Shown piece by piece: positions 1 to 11,783 of a DNA stretch of 64,000 nucleotides. Source of the stretch: Phyto melanocephala (taxonomy: Eukaryota > Arthropoda > Insecta > Diptera > Rhinophoridae); contig OW799234.1 in assembly GCA_941918925.1 (NCBI GenBank), positions 133,590,895-133,654,894 of the forward strand, given 5' to 3'. The translations under genes were made by a program, and so were the position numbers. Under the pieces are notes generated by a model. It was not told where the DNA came from and did no database searches. It saw nothing but the letters and a program-made list of their open reading frames with translations. Position 1 is the first letter of the stretch. The number at the start of each line of letters is the position of its first letter.

Positions 1-1240
1 TCATACGATCACATTTGATTTGCCATACTACAACACAACTTGTAGTAGAGGCTGCAAGTGGGAAAACTTTGTTTGCTATAACAGTAACAACAATAACAAC
101 AACAGCAACGATGTGCAAAAGAAAAACCAGTTGAGTTAGTTTCCTTCCGGATTCAATTATTTCTCTTCTTGTTGCCATATTTATACATTTTCCCGTATTT
201 GGCGCCGTCTTGTATGTTTTTTGTTTTTCTTTTTTTCTTTTACAACAAAATCATGATCATGACCAAACGCAGCCAGACGCAGTCATATCAACCAACAACA
301 GTGAAGCGATCTATTGCAAGGCAGTGTGTCAGTAGTGTAATGTTTGTTTTTATTTATTTATAATATTATTTGTTATTGTTGTTGTTGTTGTTTTTCTGTA
401 ATTTATCTCACAACTTAACGATTCACTGCAATATGAGTTTAGCAAACGAATAGCATCATTGTCGCCATCATCATCACTTTGTTAACATGATAATGAATTT
501 ATGTTCAACATTCAGGCCTGTCACATATTCTCATAGCATTGAGCTTAATTCAATTTATTTTGTATAAGGCGCAACTTCTATGAAGTAAATTTTTTTAATT
601 TTTTGTCATACAAAAAGTACAGCTAAAGTGGAACATTGTAAACAAAGGAGTGCAATTCATTATCATTCATCCTTAATGCCTTTTTAAATGCGAAATAGTT
701 GTTCATGAATGTTGAGCTGTATAATGTATAAAAAAATCATGTAAAACATCTTTCAGAATTCAATTAAACAAGTGTTTTAGCCTAAATCGGGTCACATCTT
801 TCTTAGTTAAACCTTTGAAATATTTTCCAGCCTTCATAGTTTTTTTTTTTTGATTTTTGTTAAAGGACTAACACAATCATGACAGAGTGCAACTGTAAAT
901 AATACATAAATAAGCTGTGATTTATTTTCTATATAAAAGCTCTAAGTAATTCCACACCATTATTGATCCTTCGCCATGTTTTATTGTTGATAATTGATAT
1001 TGATTTTGATTAGCTGGCCTTCACACAAAGTTTATTCAGTAACACCTTGACCCATTGATCATTTGAACAATGGATGTACCGCTTGTTAAATCAAGTCGTT
1101 TTTATAGTTTTAACTTATGAACTGTTTCTCGTTAAAATTTTGGTAGTAAAATAAAATTGCTATATTGATTAGAAAAAAGTTTTTGTCAATTACAAAAACA
1201 AAAAAAATAATCACAGTTGTTTCGTTACCAACATCATTGC
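1..1240. other. AT-rich non-coding stretch
   Basis: No gene or mobile element is recognised here. It holds short CAA/TTG trinucleotide runs (for example 368-391) and homopolymer A/T tracts. The open frames are short and look like chance low-complexity frames. Confidence 0.6.
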
Positions 1241-1560
1241 TTAAGGCCATGACTGACTATCAGATTTAGTCGTTCGATATGTCAAAAATTGTATGTGTGT
1301 TCAGAAAGTGTGATAGTGTGGACACAAAGTGCACATGTGTGACAGATTTTTTGACAAGTGTGTCCGATTTGATAATCTTTTGAAAATTTTCATAAAATAA
1401 TAGAGTCTGTGCGATCAGAGTTGCTTTTTCTAAGCAAGTATGACAGTGTGGCATCCAATAACACATTTTGTTGCGATTTTTTCATGTAGGACAGAAAACT
1501 ATCAGATTTTTATTTGACATAATCGCACGACTTTGTAGGATAGTCAGTCATGGCCTTTAA
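1241..1560. mobile_element. MITE with 18-19 bp terminal inverted repeats and TTA/TTAA flanks
   Basis: The left end reads AAGGCCATGACTGACTATC after TTA, and the right end is its exact reverse complement (about 1540-1557). Both ends are flanked by TTA, or TTAA if the last A is counted. Inside the termini a weaker AGTCGT block also repeats inverted. The interior (about 280 bp) has no coding signal. A three-base TTA duplication and a GGCC-type end would suit the PIF/Harbinger group; TTAA would suit other superfamilies. The family assignment is inference; the inverted repeat is seen directly. Confidence 0.8.
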
Positions 1561-2120
1561 CGTGGTTTTAGAGGCACAAAACTTTTTTCTTTAATAAAAC
1601 ACAAAAAATTCAATGACAATTATATTGCACCTAATAGTTAAAAATAATAATTTGCCATATGATCGTTTAGGCCATAGTTAGCTTAGGCTTGATATTAAAC
1701 GTACCCCCACAAAAAATAGTCCAATTGTGTCTTATCACAGGAACAAGGTGACCACCATTGGCAGACCCATTTCATGAGATAATTTGAATGCTAGGCTGTT
1801 GGCTTAACAAAGTGATGATTTCTCGTGCTTTATAGCATGTTGCTTGTTATAATCCTTTATCCACAAAATAACTTGCAATTACAAAAGAAAAAATCACGCA
1901 TTTGGCAGAATGTAATGGAGTCGCAAGAATCTCATAAGAATAGTGTTCTCTCTTAAAATTAGATTTCTGTTTGTTTATGTACCCGTTAAGGAATATGATT
2001 TGAGGATCAAAATCTAGTTAAACTTCCAGCTGATTTTAAGTCCACTCACCGAACACACGACATAATTGACGGTCCACTAGGCTTAATTATTGTACCAGCT
2101 AGATTTTGTATGACTGTAGT
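1561..2120. other. Non-coding stretch, nothing recognised
   Basis: AT-rich sequence without a recognisable gene, repeat end or RNA. Confidence 0.5.
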
Positions 2121-2393
2121 TCAAGATCTTGCCTCAAAATTTTCCAAGCACTGGACGAGCAGAGACGCGAGTTGCTGGGACAGGCGTTGGATTAATAAAT
2201 TTGAGTCCTCTGCTACACTCGCATTGACACCTACAATATCTTCTTTTGTACGGATGGTACGGGCTCGATTTAAATGAATATTATCCAAGAGAGTAAATGT
2301 GATCGAAAATCGATTTAAAAAATTGCGTATGGCCTGGACCATTACTCGCACCTTAAACTTGAGAAAGCACGAATTTTGAAAATAAATATCCAC
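2121..2393 (-). pseudogene. Mariner-like transposase N-terminal (HTH) relic
   Basis: On the minus strand a 90-residue open frame includes VGVNASVAEDSNLLIQRLSQ, which resembles the second helix-turn-helix of the DUF4817-type mariner-like transposases of insects (family pattern roughly AAVxxSVAEdpnxSIrrRSQQLg). The preceding IRNFLNRF...RTIRTKEDI fits the linker between the two DNA-binding helices. No catalytic domain follows and no terminal repeats were found. It is a fragment of a transposase gene, not a host protein. Family recall is from memory; a profile search would confirm it. Confidence 0.65.
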
Positions 2394-2711
2394 GATCTGT
2401 AAACACGGTATTTTGCCAAAGTATACTGCAAAGAAAAGTCAAACACACTTCATTAATAACACGTGTGATTTTACAGTTATCCTTAAAGGAAGTGTTTTAC
2501 GTCTAAAAGAACACTGGACGCACATATTTAGAACTGATGGATGTACATATTTATACCTATTCAGTTACTAGTAAGGCTCCTAGTTACCTTTAAAAGAAAA
2601 TATTTTATAAGGTCGCAACTTAGATATGAAATTTCAAAATACCTTTAACATCAGTAAATTAAAAAATTGCTAACTTGACTTAGTTTGTGTTATTTTTTGT
2701 TTTCGCTAAAA
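2394..2711. other. Non-coding stretch, nothing recognised
   Basis: AT-rich sequence between the mariner-like relic and the Helentron; no feature seen. Confidence 0.45.
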
Positions 2712-3838
2712 TCTATACATATAAAAGAGGATGTATGTATGTATGTAACGGCTGGACCGATTTTGATGAAATTTTCAGGGAATCTTCAGAATATTAGGTG
2801 GGTGACACTGTGAAGTCTAATTTTTGATTTTCGGTCTGTGGGCGGAGGGGCGTGGCAAAATCCAATTTTCATATTGCACCACCAATGACATACACATATA
2901 TATTTTGTTTGTTTTTTTAATTTTTTTTGTAGCCGTTGTCATGTTTTTCAAAACGAGATATCAAACTCTTAAATCGGTTATGTAGTTCCGAAGATATTTA
3001 CAAAAAACCTATGTTAATAATGATCCAATATCAAAATTTTAAAACTTTCGAAATGTTGCATTCAAAAATCCGAGTTTTCGGTTTATTTACAAAAAATAAT
3101 TTACAGCTCAATGAGCAAATCCAACTGAAACTATCCGGCAAATTAATCAAATACAAATCGATCGACACAGTAATAGCTGAAGAACAAGCCGTCAATTTTC
3201 CCACTGAATTTTTGAATTCATTGCAATAAAGGTTTGATCACCGGTAATTCTTATTCGCAACTTAAACGCACCAAAGTTATGCGGAACCAGATTGACCATC
3301 AAAAACTGTTCACCAAATTTAATCGAGGCAACAATCATCGGTGGCAGATTCAAAGGCGAAGACGTACTTATTCAACGAATTCTGATAATTTCCATAATAA
3401 TTTCTGATAATTCCAATTGAAGCGGCTCCAAATCCCTTTGCGTCTTGTCTTTGCTATTACCTTCAACAAAGCACAAAGCCAATTCATGTTTTTCACATGG
3501 CCAGTTGTATGTATGTGGCTTGCTCCCGAGTTGGCACGCCAAAAATTTATACGTTTTTACACCAAATAAAAAAAAAACATTGACTCTCCGCTGGCCTTAA
3601 GATGAAATAACAAATAAATATAATTTCCAATTTGCCTTAAATACATGCGTTTCTTTTTAGATTGAGCCCATATCTACACCATATGTATATAAGTTATTCT
3701 GTAAAAAAAACTTTATGAAAGGTATTCCATGGATTTTTATTTGAAGGCCGTAAATTTCGTTAAAAGCTCAATTTAAATCGTGTGGTAATACAGAACTAAT
3801 GTTTGCTTAGGGCCAGCAACACGGACCGGGTCAGCTAG
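2712..3838 (+). mobile_element. Internally deleted Helentron/Helitron (rolling-circle transposon)
   Basis: The element starts TCTATACATATAAAAGAGG, close to the TCTATATATATAAAAGTG start of the element at 28743, and ends GGGTCAGCTAG followed by T, as rolling-circle elements with CTAG-type 3' ends do. There are no terminal inverted repeats. The 5' part is non-coding and carries GGGCGGAGGGGCGTGGC; the 3' part keeps the end of a Pif1-like helicase (3140-3567). The Rep domain and most of the helicase are missing, so it is a dead deletion product. The boundaries rest on the TC start, the CTAG end and agreement with the other copies in this window. Confidence 0.8.
3140..3567 (+). pseudogene. Helitron Pif1-like helicase C-terminal relic
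   Basis: Three blocks match the end of Helitron-encoded Pif1 helicases, in order and with frameshifts between them. First, KYKSIDTV...NFPTEFLNSL (3140-3229). Second, ILIRNLNAPKLCGTRLTIK then NLIEATIIGGRFKGEDVLI (3247-3381), the usual 'LRNLNPPKLCNGTRL...IEATI..G...GE.VLIPRI' region. Third, KRLQIPLRLVFAIT.NKAQ and CFSHGQLYV (about 3418-3567), corresponding to the FPvrLAFAmTINKAQGQ and SHGQLYVA(C)SRV motifs. In the intact family this enzyme unwinds DNA during rolling-circle transposition. An early frame stop at 3230 and later shifts make it a pseudogene. Confidence 0.85.
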
Positions 3839-5880
3839 TCAACAATAAATTTATTAAAAAGAAACAAAACCAAAGTAACCAAATCCGTACTTACTAACAC
3901 TGTTTCGAAATCACCAATTTTATTTAACATTGACATTGAAAGTATTAAAAACTGAGAGCCTGTGATACCACCCCTCTTCCTCACACTGTTATTTTACAAT
4001 TACAACTAGACTGATCCATGATAATCATGATTATGATGGCCATCATGCTGTAGCCGAAGATGATCGAAATGATCAATATTATGAGTTCAGTTAGTAATAG
4101 TGGTTTGGTTAGTTTCTTCCTTTTAAAGTTATTTTGAAAATGGTAAATGAAAATGATCATATTAAATGTACAAGTACTTGTGTGATGTGAGACATGTACT
4201 CACTTGTATTTTATAAAAATGGCATGTATTTTTGTCATTTTATGCGTTTGACTATTTGTTGTTATAAAGTTTATTTATTTTGTCTATACCAGAAATTGTT
4301 TGGCATTAATGCTTTGTTGTTGTTGTTGTTGGACGTTGTAGCGTTTTTCCTCTGAAAAGTAATCAATAATCAATTAAATTTAGTTTAATTGAGAGAAATT
4401 GGAGAAATGCGAATATGGTGCAATTTTACATGATGATTTCGAAATATTGTTTGTGACTACAGGTTGGTTGGCTGGTAGGCTGGTTAGATGGTCAGGCAGT
4501 CAGCTGGTTCAATCTGTGGTCGATCGATCAATCGATTGATCTTTCTATCTAATATTCAATTCAGTTAGATGGATGTTTGGAGTGATGGCACTTAGGCGAA
4601 AGTGTTAATTGACATTTTTTTTGTTGCTGTCGATTGGGAAAGTTTTTTTTTTCAACTTTTTTTTCGCAATATCTTTTCCGAAAACAACAACAAAATATCA
4701 AGTCGTTTTCATAGTGTATGTATGTATGTATGTATGTATAAGTTGAAACATAATTGAAATAAGATTTTTCTTATTAATTTTATGAATTTTTCGCTGCAGC
4801 AGTTGTAGTTGCTGTTGTTGTTGTTAATTTTTGTGTGTTTAATTATATTAAACATAAAAATATTTCAAGTGAAAATATACATTTTAAATGAAGAACTTGG
4901 AAAAAGTTGTGTAAAAAAAATTGCACAAATCCAAAGAGGAAATTTTATGAATGTGTGCATGTGTTTGTAATTTAAACGAAAGACTTAAGACACATGTTGG
5001 TTAAAAAAGAAAAACAAGAAAACTGAAATTAAAAAAAATTGAAAAATTAAAAATATTTCCATGCCACCACCATCGTTGCCACAGTTCAGTCACTTACACT
5101 AACAGTTGGTGATTGATTTGAAATTAAAAACATCTCACATTTCTTGTAGCTCTCGAAATTTCTAACTTTCATTGTGATTTTTTTTGTTATACTAAATCTG
5201 TAAGTGATGAAATTTTTATGAAACAATTTATCATAATTTGATCAAACCTTTGATCTTAAAAAAAAAGATTAAGTTTAAAAGGAGGAAAAGTACTCGATAC
5301 GATGTGATAACAAAAGATTCATAACTGAACAACAAGACAGATGAAAAGGTGATTTTCGCAAGAAATATTTCTATCTTGCTCAATGTAAGTACAAGTATTG
5401 TATTCTTCAATACTGAAAATGAGTAAAATTGTTTAAATTGAAAATAAGAACAATTTGTGTTCATATTGCAATTATACACTGGGATAAGTTTTGTATTCCG
5501 AGGGAAATTATTTGTTGTTGGAAATTGTCATTGCAGTGTTGTTGTTTACAAAAACTAAAATTGTCAATCCGAATGAATAAATAATCTTCCTCACTACGAG
5601 AAACTCGTATGACTTAAAAAATAAATTTGAAAAGTTTGTTTTTTATTATTCATTTATTGATGGCAAATAACATGATTGCGAAACCATTTGAACAGAAAAA
5701 ACTTTATTATCGAAATAATTATTAGTTTGAATGTTAAACGTATTTAAAAGCAGACTTGGTATTTAATAAAATATAATTTTAATCGTTTAAAAGACAAATT
5801 CTTAATAAATTGTTGGGTAAATACTTAGCCAACAATTTAACGCCAAATTGTTTTGATCATCTGGATATTCCGATGTATTC
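3839..5880. other. Non-coding stretch with simple repeats
   Basis: No gene recognised. There is a (TGTA)n tract near 4715-4740, TTG runs near 4311-4330, and a degenerate GCTGGTT/GGTCAG-rich patch at about 4462-4520 followed by a CGATCGATCAATCGATTGAT palindromic stretch. Confidence 0.55.
4715..4740. repeat. (TGTA)n microsatellite
   Basis: About six to seven perfect copies of the tetranucleotide TGTA, seen directly. Confidence 0.9.
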
Positions 5881-5884
5881 AGGT

Positions 5885-5961
5885 ATCACAAAGGGATTAA
5901 TAAAATATAATGGACCCAAATGAGCTGCACAACAGCTACCTTTTCACTTACCTACCTACCT
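5885..5961 (+). mobile_element. SINE/LINE 3' tail fragment
   Basis: The segment GGATTAATAAAATATAATGG...GGACCCAAATGAGCTGC, then ACAACAGCTACC, resembles the 3' part of the tRNA-derived SINE at 43629-43833 read in its sense direction (GGGATCAATAAAATGGACCC, AGTGAGCTG, AACAGCTGCC). It ends in repeated CTACC units, like the (AACCT)n tails of the other copies. The tRNA-like head is absent, as in a 5'-truncated insertion. Confidence 0.55.
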
Positions 5962-7591
5962 ATTCCGATGTATATTGTGGGTTATGGTTGAGGTCAGCAC
6001 TGGTATCGAGTGCCATAATCTGATGGTAGTCCTACATTATATTGTGTGGCTCAATCATAACCACAGGTGGCAACCTTAACTACACTAATTATTGGTTTAC
6101 GAAGATGCACCTTGCTAAAGAATTCAGACTATTTATCTCTTAGTAGTGATTTTTTCACTACGAGACATTGATAGAATAAAATGTGCGGTCCCGAAAAAAG
6201 TAGAACAATTCACCAAGTAACTACCTAAATATGTTGTAAGCATTTCGAGTTATTCAATCATCATTCTTTATTTCTTTTGAGATACCGACAGGATCTCAGA
6301 AACAACAGTGGCTGTCTGAGGTCCAAACAAGGTTTTTAATCAGTTGTTTAAAAGCTAATGCTCGACTTTGTTTGGTCTTGAGGCAAGTGCTGGTGTTTCT
6401 AGAATAAGTTCTAGGGGTTTACTGATATCCTTGTTAACATATTAGTCTCTGGTTAGTCTTTAACAAATCCTCAAAAAAGGTAATTGTTTCTCATGGCTTA
6501 TAGCTACAAGAATCCAGAGTTGTTGGTCCCACCTCTTTACTCCGTACCGACAATACATCTCAGCCTGACACTTACAAAGGAGCCATGCTTCCGGGGCGGA
6601 TATTTCAATGCAGTCAAATTCTTCCCATGCACAAAATCAAGACCATTGAGGGCTATAAAACATTTATAGGCATAAAGTTAGAAATTATATACAACGCCTT
6701 CGCTAAATGAGCTTTCAAAAACTTGGAAAATATATGTCTGTCTATGCCAATGCTTTCTATATAAACAATATTTGAAAGATTTGAAAATAGTAAAATAGTA
6801 ATTTAACAAACACAAACAACAATTGTTCAAAACTTTTTCTGTTCTTAACAGTGTAAAATCGATTATTTTAAAATTAAGTACTACATCAGTTTACAATTCG
6901 CTTCAACAATATTTTTGTATTGTATTAAATTGGAAATAAATGCTGATATCATTGTTGGCTATTTTTGTAATTTGTATTAGAAATGTGATATTTGGCATAA
7001 TTATAAATGGCTTTGTCTTGTCGTTTTCCTGTTGAAAATGACAAAAGCACGACAGTGTTCCATTTATTTTACATTGCCTTAATATTACACGGTAACAAAA
7101 AATATGACAACCACACTAACAATAAGGCTGATAATCTCGCGATATATGTTAACTCAGGTACTCAGGTACTTCCATAACAAATTTTATCAAAACAAAGTCA
7201 GTAGTGGCCAATGGAGTTTAGAAAGACAGACAACAACAACTCTAAAAGGTAATGTTTTGTATTCTACATCATTGACTATATGCATCACCTTAAAAATTTT
7301 CAAAAAATATTTCACACAGACACAGTTTGTCTTATAAAAAGTGTCGATAAGATTTCTTAATAACTTTAAATGTATATAATCGTACGTACAGACCTACGTA
7401 CATACATACATACATAAGTTAAGCATGAAATAAATTTTCCTTTTCAAACATCTTAAATTGTTTGTGCAACAACAAGAAGCCAAATTTCACCAAACAAATG
7501 ATATTGAAATATGGGTCAGAAGTAAAATTTCTATTTATTTATTTTTGTATGTATTACACGAGCACCTCTGCCAGCAAAGTTACTGCAATAC
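5962..7591. other. Non-coding stretch, nothing recognised
   Basis: No gene or element end recognised. A short weak inverted pair (GTTATGGTTGAG near 5982 and CTCAATCATAAC near 6051) is the only structure noted. Confidence 0.5.
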
Positions 7592-8335
7592 AAAACAAGT
7601 AAGAGTGCTATATTCGGCTGTGCCGAATTATATACACCCGCCACTTCTATATGTTCTAAGAAGGACCAAAATATTTTCTCGAATTTTCTCCTTTCTAGCC
7701 TATTATGAATGTGTTTTAGCTTTTCATAAAGTACATAATTTTTTATGTCTGGTGAAATTCTTATTTACATATTTTCCCTTTTTGGTACCTTTTTTGTTCC
7801 CCCTTCAAAATTTTACCTAAATAATTGTCGATATTCAATTCGGCAATAATAATTATCAATCAGAGTCCTGTTAAATAATGTTAAAAAATTTTGGTTTTTA
7901 AAACGTACCAAAAAGAGGGACAATTTGTACCCTTATGCATGTAAATTTAAGAAAAATACTGAAATCCTGTTAATATTTTTTTTGTGGATTAACTAATACA
8001 ATTGAAATTTTTTTCTAGTTTTATGTGCTTGAAAGTTAGATAGGGTATTAGAAAAGTACCAAAATAGTTCTTAATTATAGTTTTTACTCAGACATCTGTC
8101 AGCTTATTTTTTGAGTAGATTAGAATATTTTTTTAAGTTTATTTTTATTTTTTTAGTTTAGCAAATATAAGGTTTTCGATTTTACCCTTTTTTATCCCCT
8201 TAAAGTTCAAATTTTCAAAATTTCTTTCTTAGTGGAGCTATACATCAAAGGAGAAATCCATTGTCTAAAATTCATGTCCTTTTGGGCTTGGGCTGTGCGA
8301 TGATCAATCAATCAGTCAATCAGTCACGTTACTCT
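7592..8335 (-). mobile_element. DINE/INE-1-like element, 3' end at left, body tentative
   Basis: The left end, read on the minus strand, finishes in the hairpin ATTCGGCACAGCCGAAT followed by ATAGCACTCTTACTTGTTTT, the 3' terminus shared by the DINE-like elements of this window. Next to it is a CCCGCCAC motif as in the element at 11784. The rest (repeated GTACC blocks, then a TCAATCAGTCAATCAGTCACG run near 8307-8329) looks like the interior of such an element, but no TATACCC 5' end was found. The right boundary is therefore uncertain. It is non-coding. Confidence 0.6.
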
Positions 8336-8339
8336 TATT

Positions 8340-9812
8340 TACCAAGACATATTCATACAGATATTGCAACAGTGAATTGCTACAACAAAGCTAAATTTTC
8401 GTAGATGTTGTCTTTTTAAGTCAATATCGTTACCTTAATATTAAAAGGCACCAACTTACGTTTTCCTTACTTTACAGGAAAAGGAAAAACTTAATAAAAA
8501 ATTATTGTGTTACAGTATCGATTTTTTTAATGCATTTTTTATACCCTTCACCTGTGGTGCATAAGGGTATTATATAGCTTTGTCATTCCGTTTGTAATTT
8601 CTACAATTTTCATTTCCGACCCCATAAAGTATATATTTTCTGAAAGCTTATGAATAGAGGAGTCGATTAAGCCCTGGCCGTCAGTCTGTCTGACCGTCTG
8701 TCCGTCTGTCCGTCTACCCGTCTGTCCGTGTGTTGGTTGAAATCAACTTTTATAAGCAACTATATGTTCCTCAGATCTCTATATGGTATCAATCTCTTGG
8801 AAATATCCAGGAATGAATCGCTATTGAAATTCAGCACAATCGCCCTACAACTTTCTGAGATATGAGCAAAAAACCACGACCACCTCGTTTTTTTACACAA
8901 TTACAACAACAACATACATATATACATACATGCAAAAAACATGCCAAAAAAAAAAAAAAAAATTACAAAAAAAAAAAAAATATATTAAAAATAAAAAAAA
9001 AAATAATAAAAAAAATTACAAAAAAAAATTAAAAAAAAATTTAAAAAAAAAAATGTAAAAATTTTTTTTTTAAAAATTTTTGTAAAAAAATTTTTTTAAA
9101 AAATTTAAAAAAAAATATAAATAATATCTTAAATAAAATAAGAAAATTTTTTTTTGGCTCAGCTGGGATTCGATGCCACATTTATTCTAACCAGTACATA
9201 TATATGTACGTATTTGATATGAGATGAATGGTGACAATTGTTATTACATTACTACACGTTGTGAAGGGTATATAAGATTCGGCACGGCCGAATATAGCAC
9301 TTTTACTTGTTTTTAAAACGTTTTGAATTAACTGAAACTGCAAATTATTTATTTTATAATAAAATTAAAAAAAAAATTAGTTTGATAAATGCAGGCAAGA
9401 CTTTTAAAAAAGTTGGTAATGCTCAAGGCGAATTCATACAGGTGAAATTATCAGCACATGATGATGGGGAAACACAATGTCTAAATTTGTTGAATTCTCC
9501 TTGATTCCATCTATTAATGCAGGAATGGAAAATTAGATTTTGGATTCCGAATTAAAGATTTAACTTAATTGTGATTTTTTGATGATAAATTTACCAACTT
9601 TATGTGTATTTGTTGTTCTTGCACCATTTATAATTTGCTTCACAAACACATATAATTTTTTTAATAAAATTTTATTAAAATAAACATATAAAAACAACTA
9701 TTCCATCTCTGTTATACAAATTGGCCTTGACAGAAAAAATCCCCTAAAAAGTTGCTTTGTTGTATCAACTCGCCGTTGCATATACCTGTATGAATATGCC
9801 TTGGTAACGCTT
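8340..9812. mobile_element. TIR element split by a DINE-like insertion
   Basis: The left end TACCAAGACATATTCATACA and the reverse complement of the right end TACCAAGGCATATTCATACA match over about 52 bp, continuing to the shared ACAACAAAGC, with about 85% identity. Without the nested element at 8536-9314 it is about 700 bp and has no convincing coding frame. The right half (9426-9812) is strongly similar, inverted, to 19137-19515. These features fit a non-autonomous DNA transposon; the superfamily is unknown and no target duplication was identified. Confidence 0.7.
8536..9314 (+). mobile_element. DINE/INE-1-like non-autonomous element
   Basis: The 5' end is TATACCCTTCACCTGTGGTGC followed by GGGTAT, a small hairpin. 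Next come CCGACCCCATAAAGTATATAT, GAGTCGATTAAGCCCTG and repeats of GTCTGTCC, the block order known from Drosophila INE-1/DINE-1. The centre (8940-9150) is a long A-rich then T-rich low-complexity run. The 3' end is GATTCGGCACGGCCGAATAT plus AGCACTTTTACTTGTTTT, a stem-loop followed by CTTGTTT. INE-1-type elements are regarded as non-autonomous Helentrons moved in trans. It encodes nothing, and it was inserted into an older TIR element. Confidence 0.8.
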
Positions 9813-9849
9813 AAAAAATGTATATAAAAAAAAACAAGTCAGCTGATTG

Positions 9850-10047
9850 GATACGAGCATGGTGTAATTATGCAAGGTGGCGGTGCCAGCCCAGCTGATT
9901 ATTTTTTTGTGCTCTGGAGTATGTCAAACTACATATTTAAAACATGATTTCAACTCCGGAAATTGTCAAACTCCATACATAAAAAAGAGAGACAAAAATT
10001 GCTCTCCTTTACGCTATCACCTTATGTTATTACACCATGGATACGAG
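9850..10047. mobile_element. Small MITE with 8-bp target duplication
   Basis: The 182-bp element (9858-10039) has imperfect inverted ends CATGGTGTAATTATGCAAGG and, reversed from the right, CATGGTGTAATAACATAAGG. GATACGAG occurs directly before the left end (9850-9857) and directly after the right end (10040-10047), a perfect 8-bp target duplication. That size suits hAT- or P-type transposition. The interior shares CAGCCCAGCTGATT with the element at 19137. After removal of the insert, the flank reads GATACGAGTACCTTATGG, leading into a degraded copy of the 8340/9812 terminal repeat. Confidence 0.8.
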
Positions 10048-10075
10048 TACCTTATGGATATGCCTCGGTTAATTA
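10040..10075 (-). mobile_element. Degraded terminal repeat of the 8340/19137 family
   Basis: CTTATGGATATGCCTCGGTTA resembles the reversed terminal repeat of the element at 19137 (AGCTTATGGATATGCCTTGG). It is probably the end of a third copy, interrupted by the MITE at 9858-10039. Confidence 0.4.
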
Positions 10076-11522
10076 TCATAAAAAAAATATTTTCAGATAT
10101 TGTAAGTGCTTCCATTTTTTCTTTGTACTTTCCTTATATGTGCAACGTCTTCAATATTTTTCTTAAACCTTTTTCATACTCTCCGCTTTTATTCGTTTTG
10201 TAATACAATAACGCAGACCAATCATATCCTTAGACGTGCAGCATTTTTACAGTTGGATCGCTACTGCTTCTTCCTACATTTAAAAACAATAATGACGATG
10301 TTAATAAAATGTTTCCAAGTTGTGGAAGTTTATTAAAAATTATTCAATTATTTTTCGCCCAAAATGAGCTGCGCGACATAAAATGATAAATAATGATTTG
10401 GAGTTAATAATTAGGAGTTTTTTCTTTTTTTTAACTACGAAAAAGATTCGGAACTTTTTTTAACTGTTAATATTTTCGTTCAATTTATTTTGAACAGTAG
10501 AGTGTTAGATGATCATCTATCGAAACTCGATTTAAAATAAAGACGAGTTGTAGCCTTTTTATATCAAGGTAACGATAGGTATACCAGAGATAAAAAAGTG
10601 CTTATAATCAGTTTTTTTTTATTTCAAATTTTGATAATTTTGTATGATAATTGATATAAAATAAACAAATATAAATAAATGTAGTATTTTTTGTATTTAT
10701 TTCCCGCACGAATTAATAAAATCAGGGCGAACTTAACAACTTTTTACATTATGCTTTCCGATCAGCTATTTTAACAAGACTTACTGCAAAAAAGAATACA
10801 GGAAAAACAGATGTTGGTAAATTTCGTACTAACTCAATGTTATATGAAATACATAAATCAATTAGAACAAATAATTCTATGTTTCAAATTTCAATAAATA
10901 CTGAGTTAAATAGTTGATATTTACACACAACATTTGTAGCTCTGATCAAAAGAGTGCTGATGATGAAACAGTAGCTGGTTTCGAAAATGCATTCCACTCA
11001 GCTAGTATCGGATGACTAACTTTTCCTAGATATTCTGTCATTATCACATAGAACTTATAGCCTAATATAAAAATATAATAAAAATTAAAAGTTCAAATGT
11101 AATACTTTAAAAAGACTTACTCTTGTTGTACTAAACAGTACCACAACAATCAACATTATATATATTTATTCTTTTTACAACTTTAATCGCCATTAAACGT
11201 ACTTTTTTAATTAAATAATATTTTAGTGTTATAGATGGAGCCAATTACTCAACTGACAAAACATCGGTAGAGTAGAAGATAATATTGAACTATGGGGTCC
11301 ATTTAAGCTAAATGGACTACTTACAACATGGTTCTATGTTATGCAGTCATGGACCAAGTGTTCGTGTTATAACGATTACATATATTGTTGTTAAGACATG
11401 TATAATGGTCGTGTAGGTTCTCCATTTTTTGACACTACTCTGATGGGTTAGTCCATTACAGAGTATTCTTTACATCATTTAATAATATTAACAAGATGCA
11501 AAAAGAATACAAAGTTGACATG

Positions 11523-11553
<31 letters not shown>

Positions 11554-11783
11554 TTTATTAAAACCTATTCATTTTACCAATATAATTAAAAGAGTTATTA
11601 GAGTTTACAAATAGTATTACAAAAGTTAACAGAAGTTTAGTTAAAGTTGTTCATAAAAAACCTTGTATTAACTTAGAAGTTAAAATAAATTTTAAAATAA
11701 TCGGTCAAATGAGTCTTAAACTAAAGACACTTAGTGGTTGTTCAGCAAATTTTTAATTATTTGAAAATTTAAAGTTCTGAATT
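10076..11783. other. Non-coding stretch, nothing recognised
   Basis: AT-rich sequence with an (ATTT)n run at about 11526-11560. No gene, RNA or element end recognised. Short open frames at 10106-10336 have low-complexity composition and no homology that I can see. Confidence 0.5.

Noticed and set aside
7458..7820. 120-codon plus-strand open frame
   Set aside because: It crosses the end of a DINE-like element and is Phe/Leu/Tyr-rich low complexity; no domain visible.
11294..11316. GTCCATTTAAGCTAAATGGAC as a regulatory operator
   Set aside because: A single short palindrome with no repeat elsewhere and no neighbouring gene.
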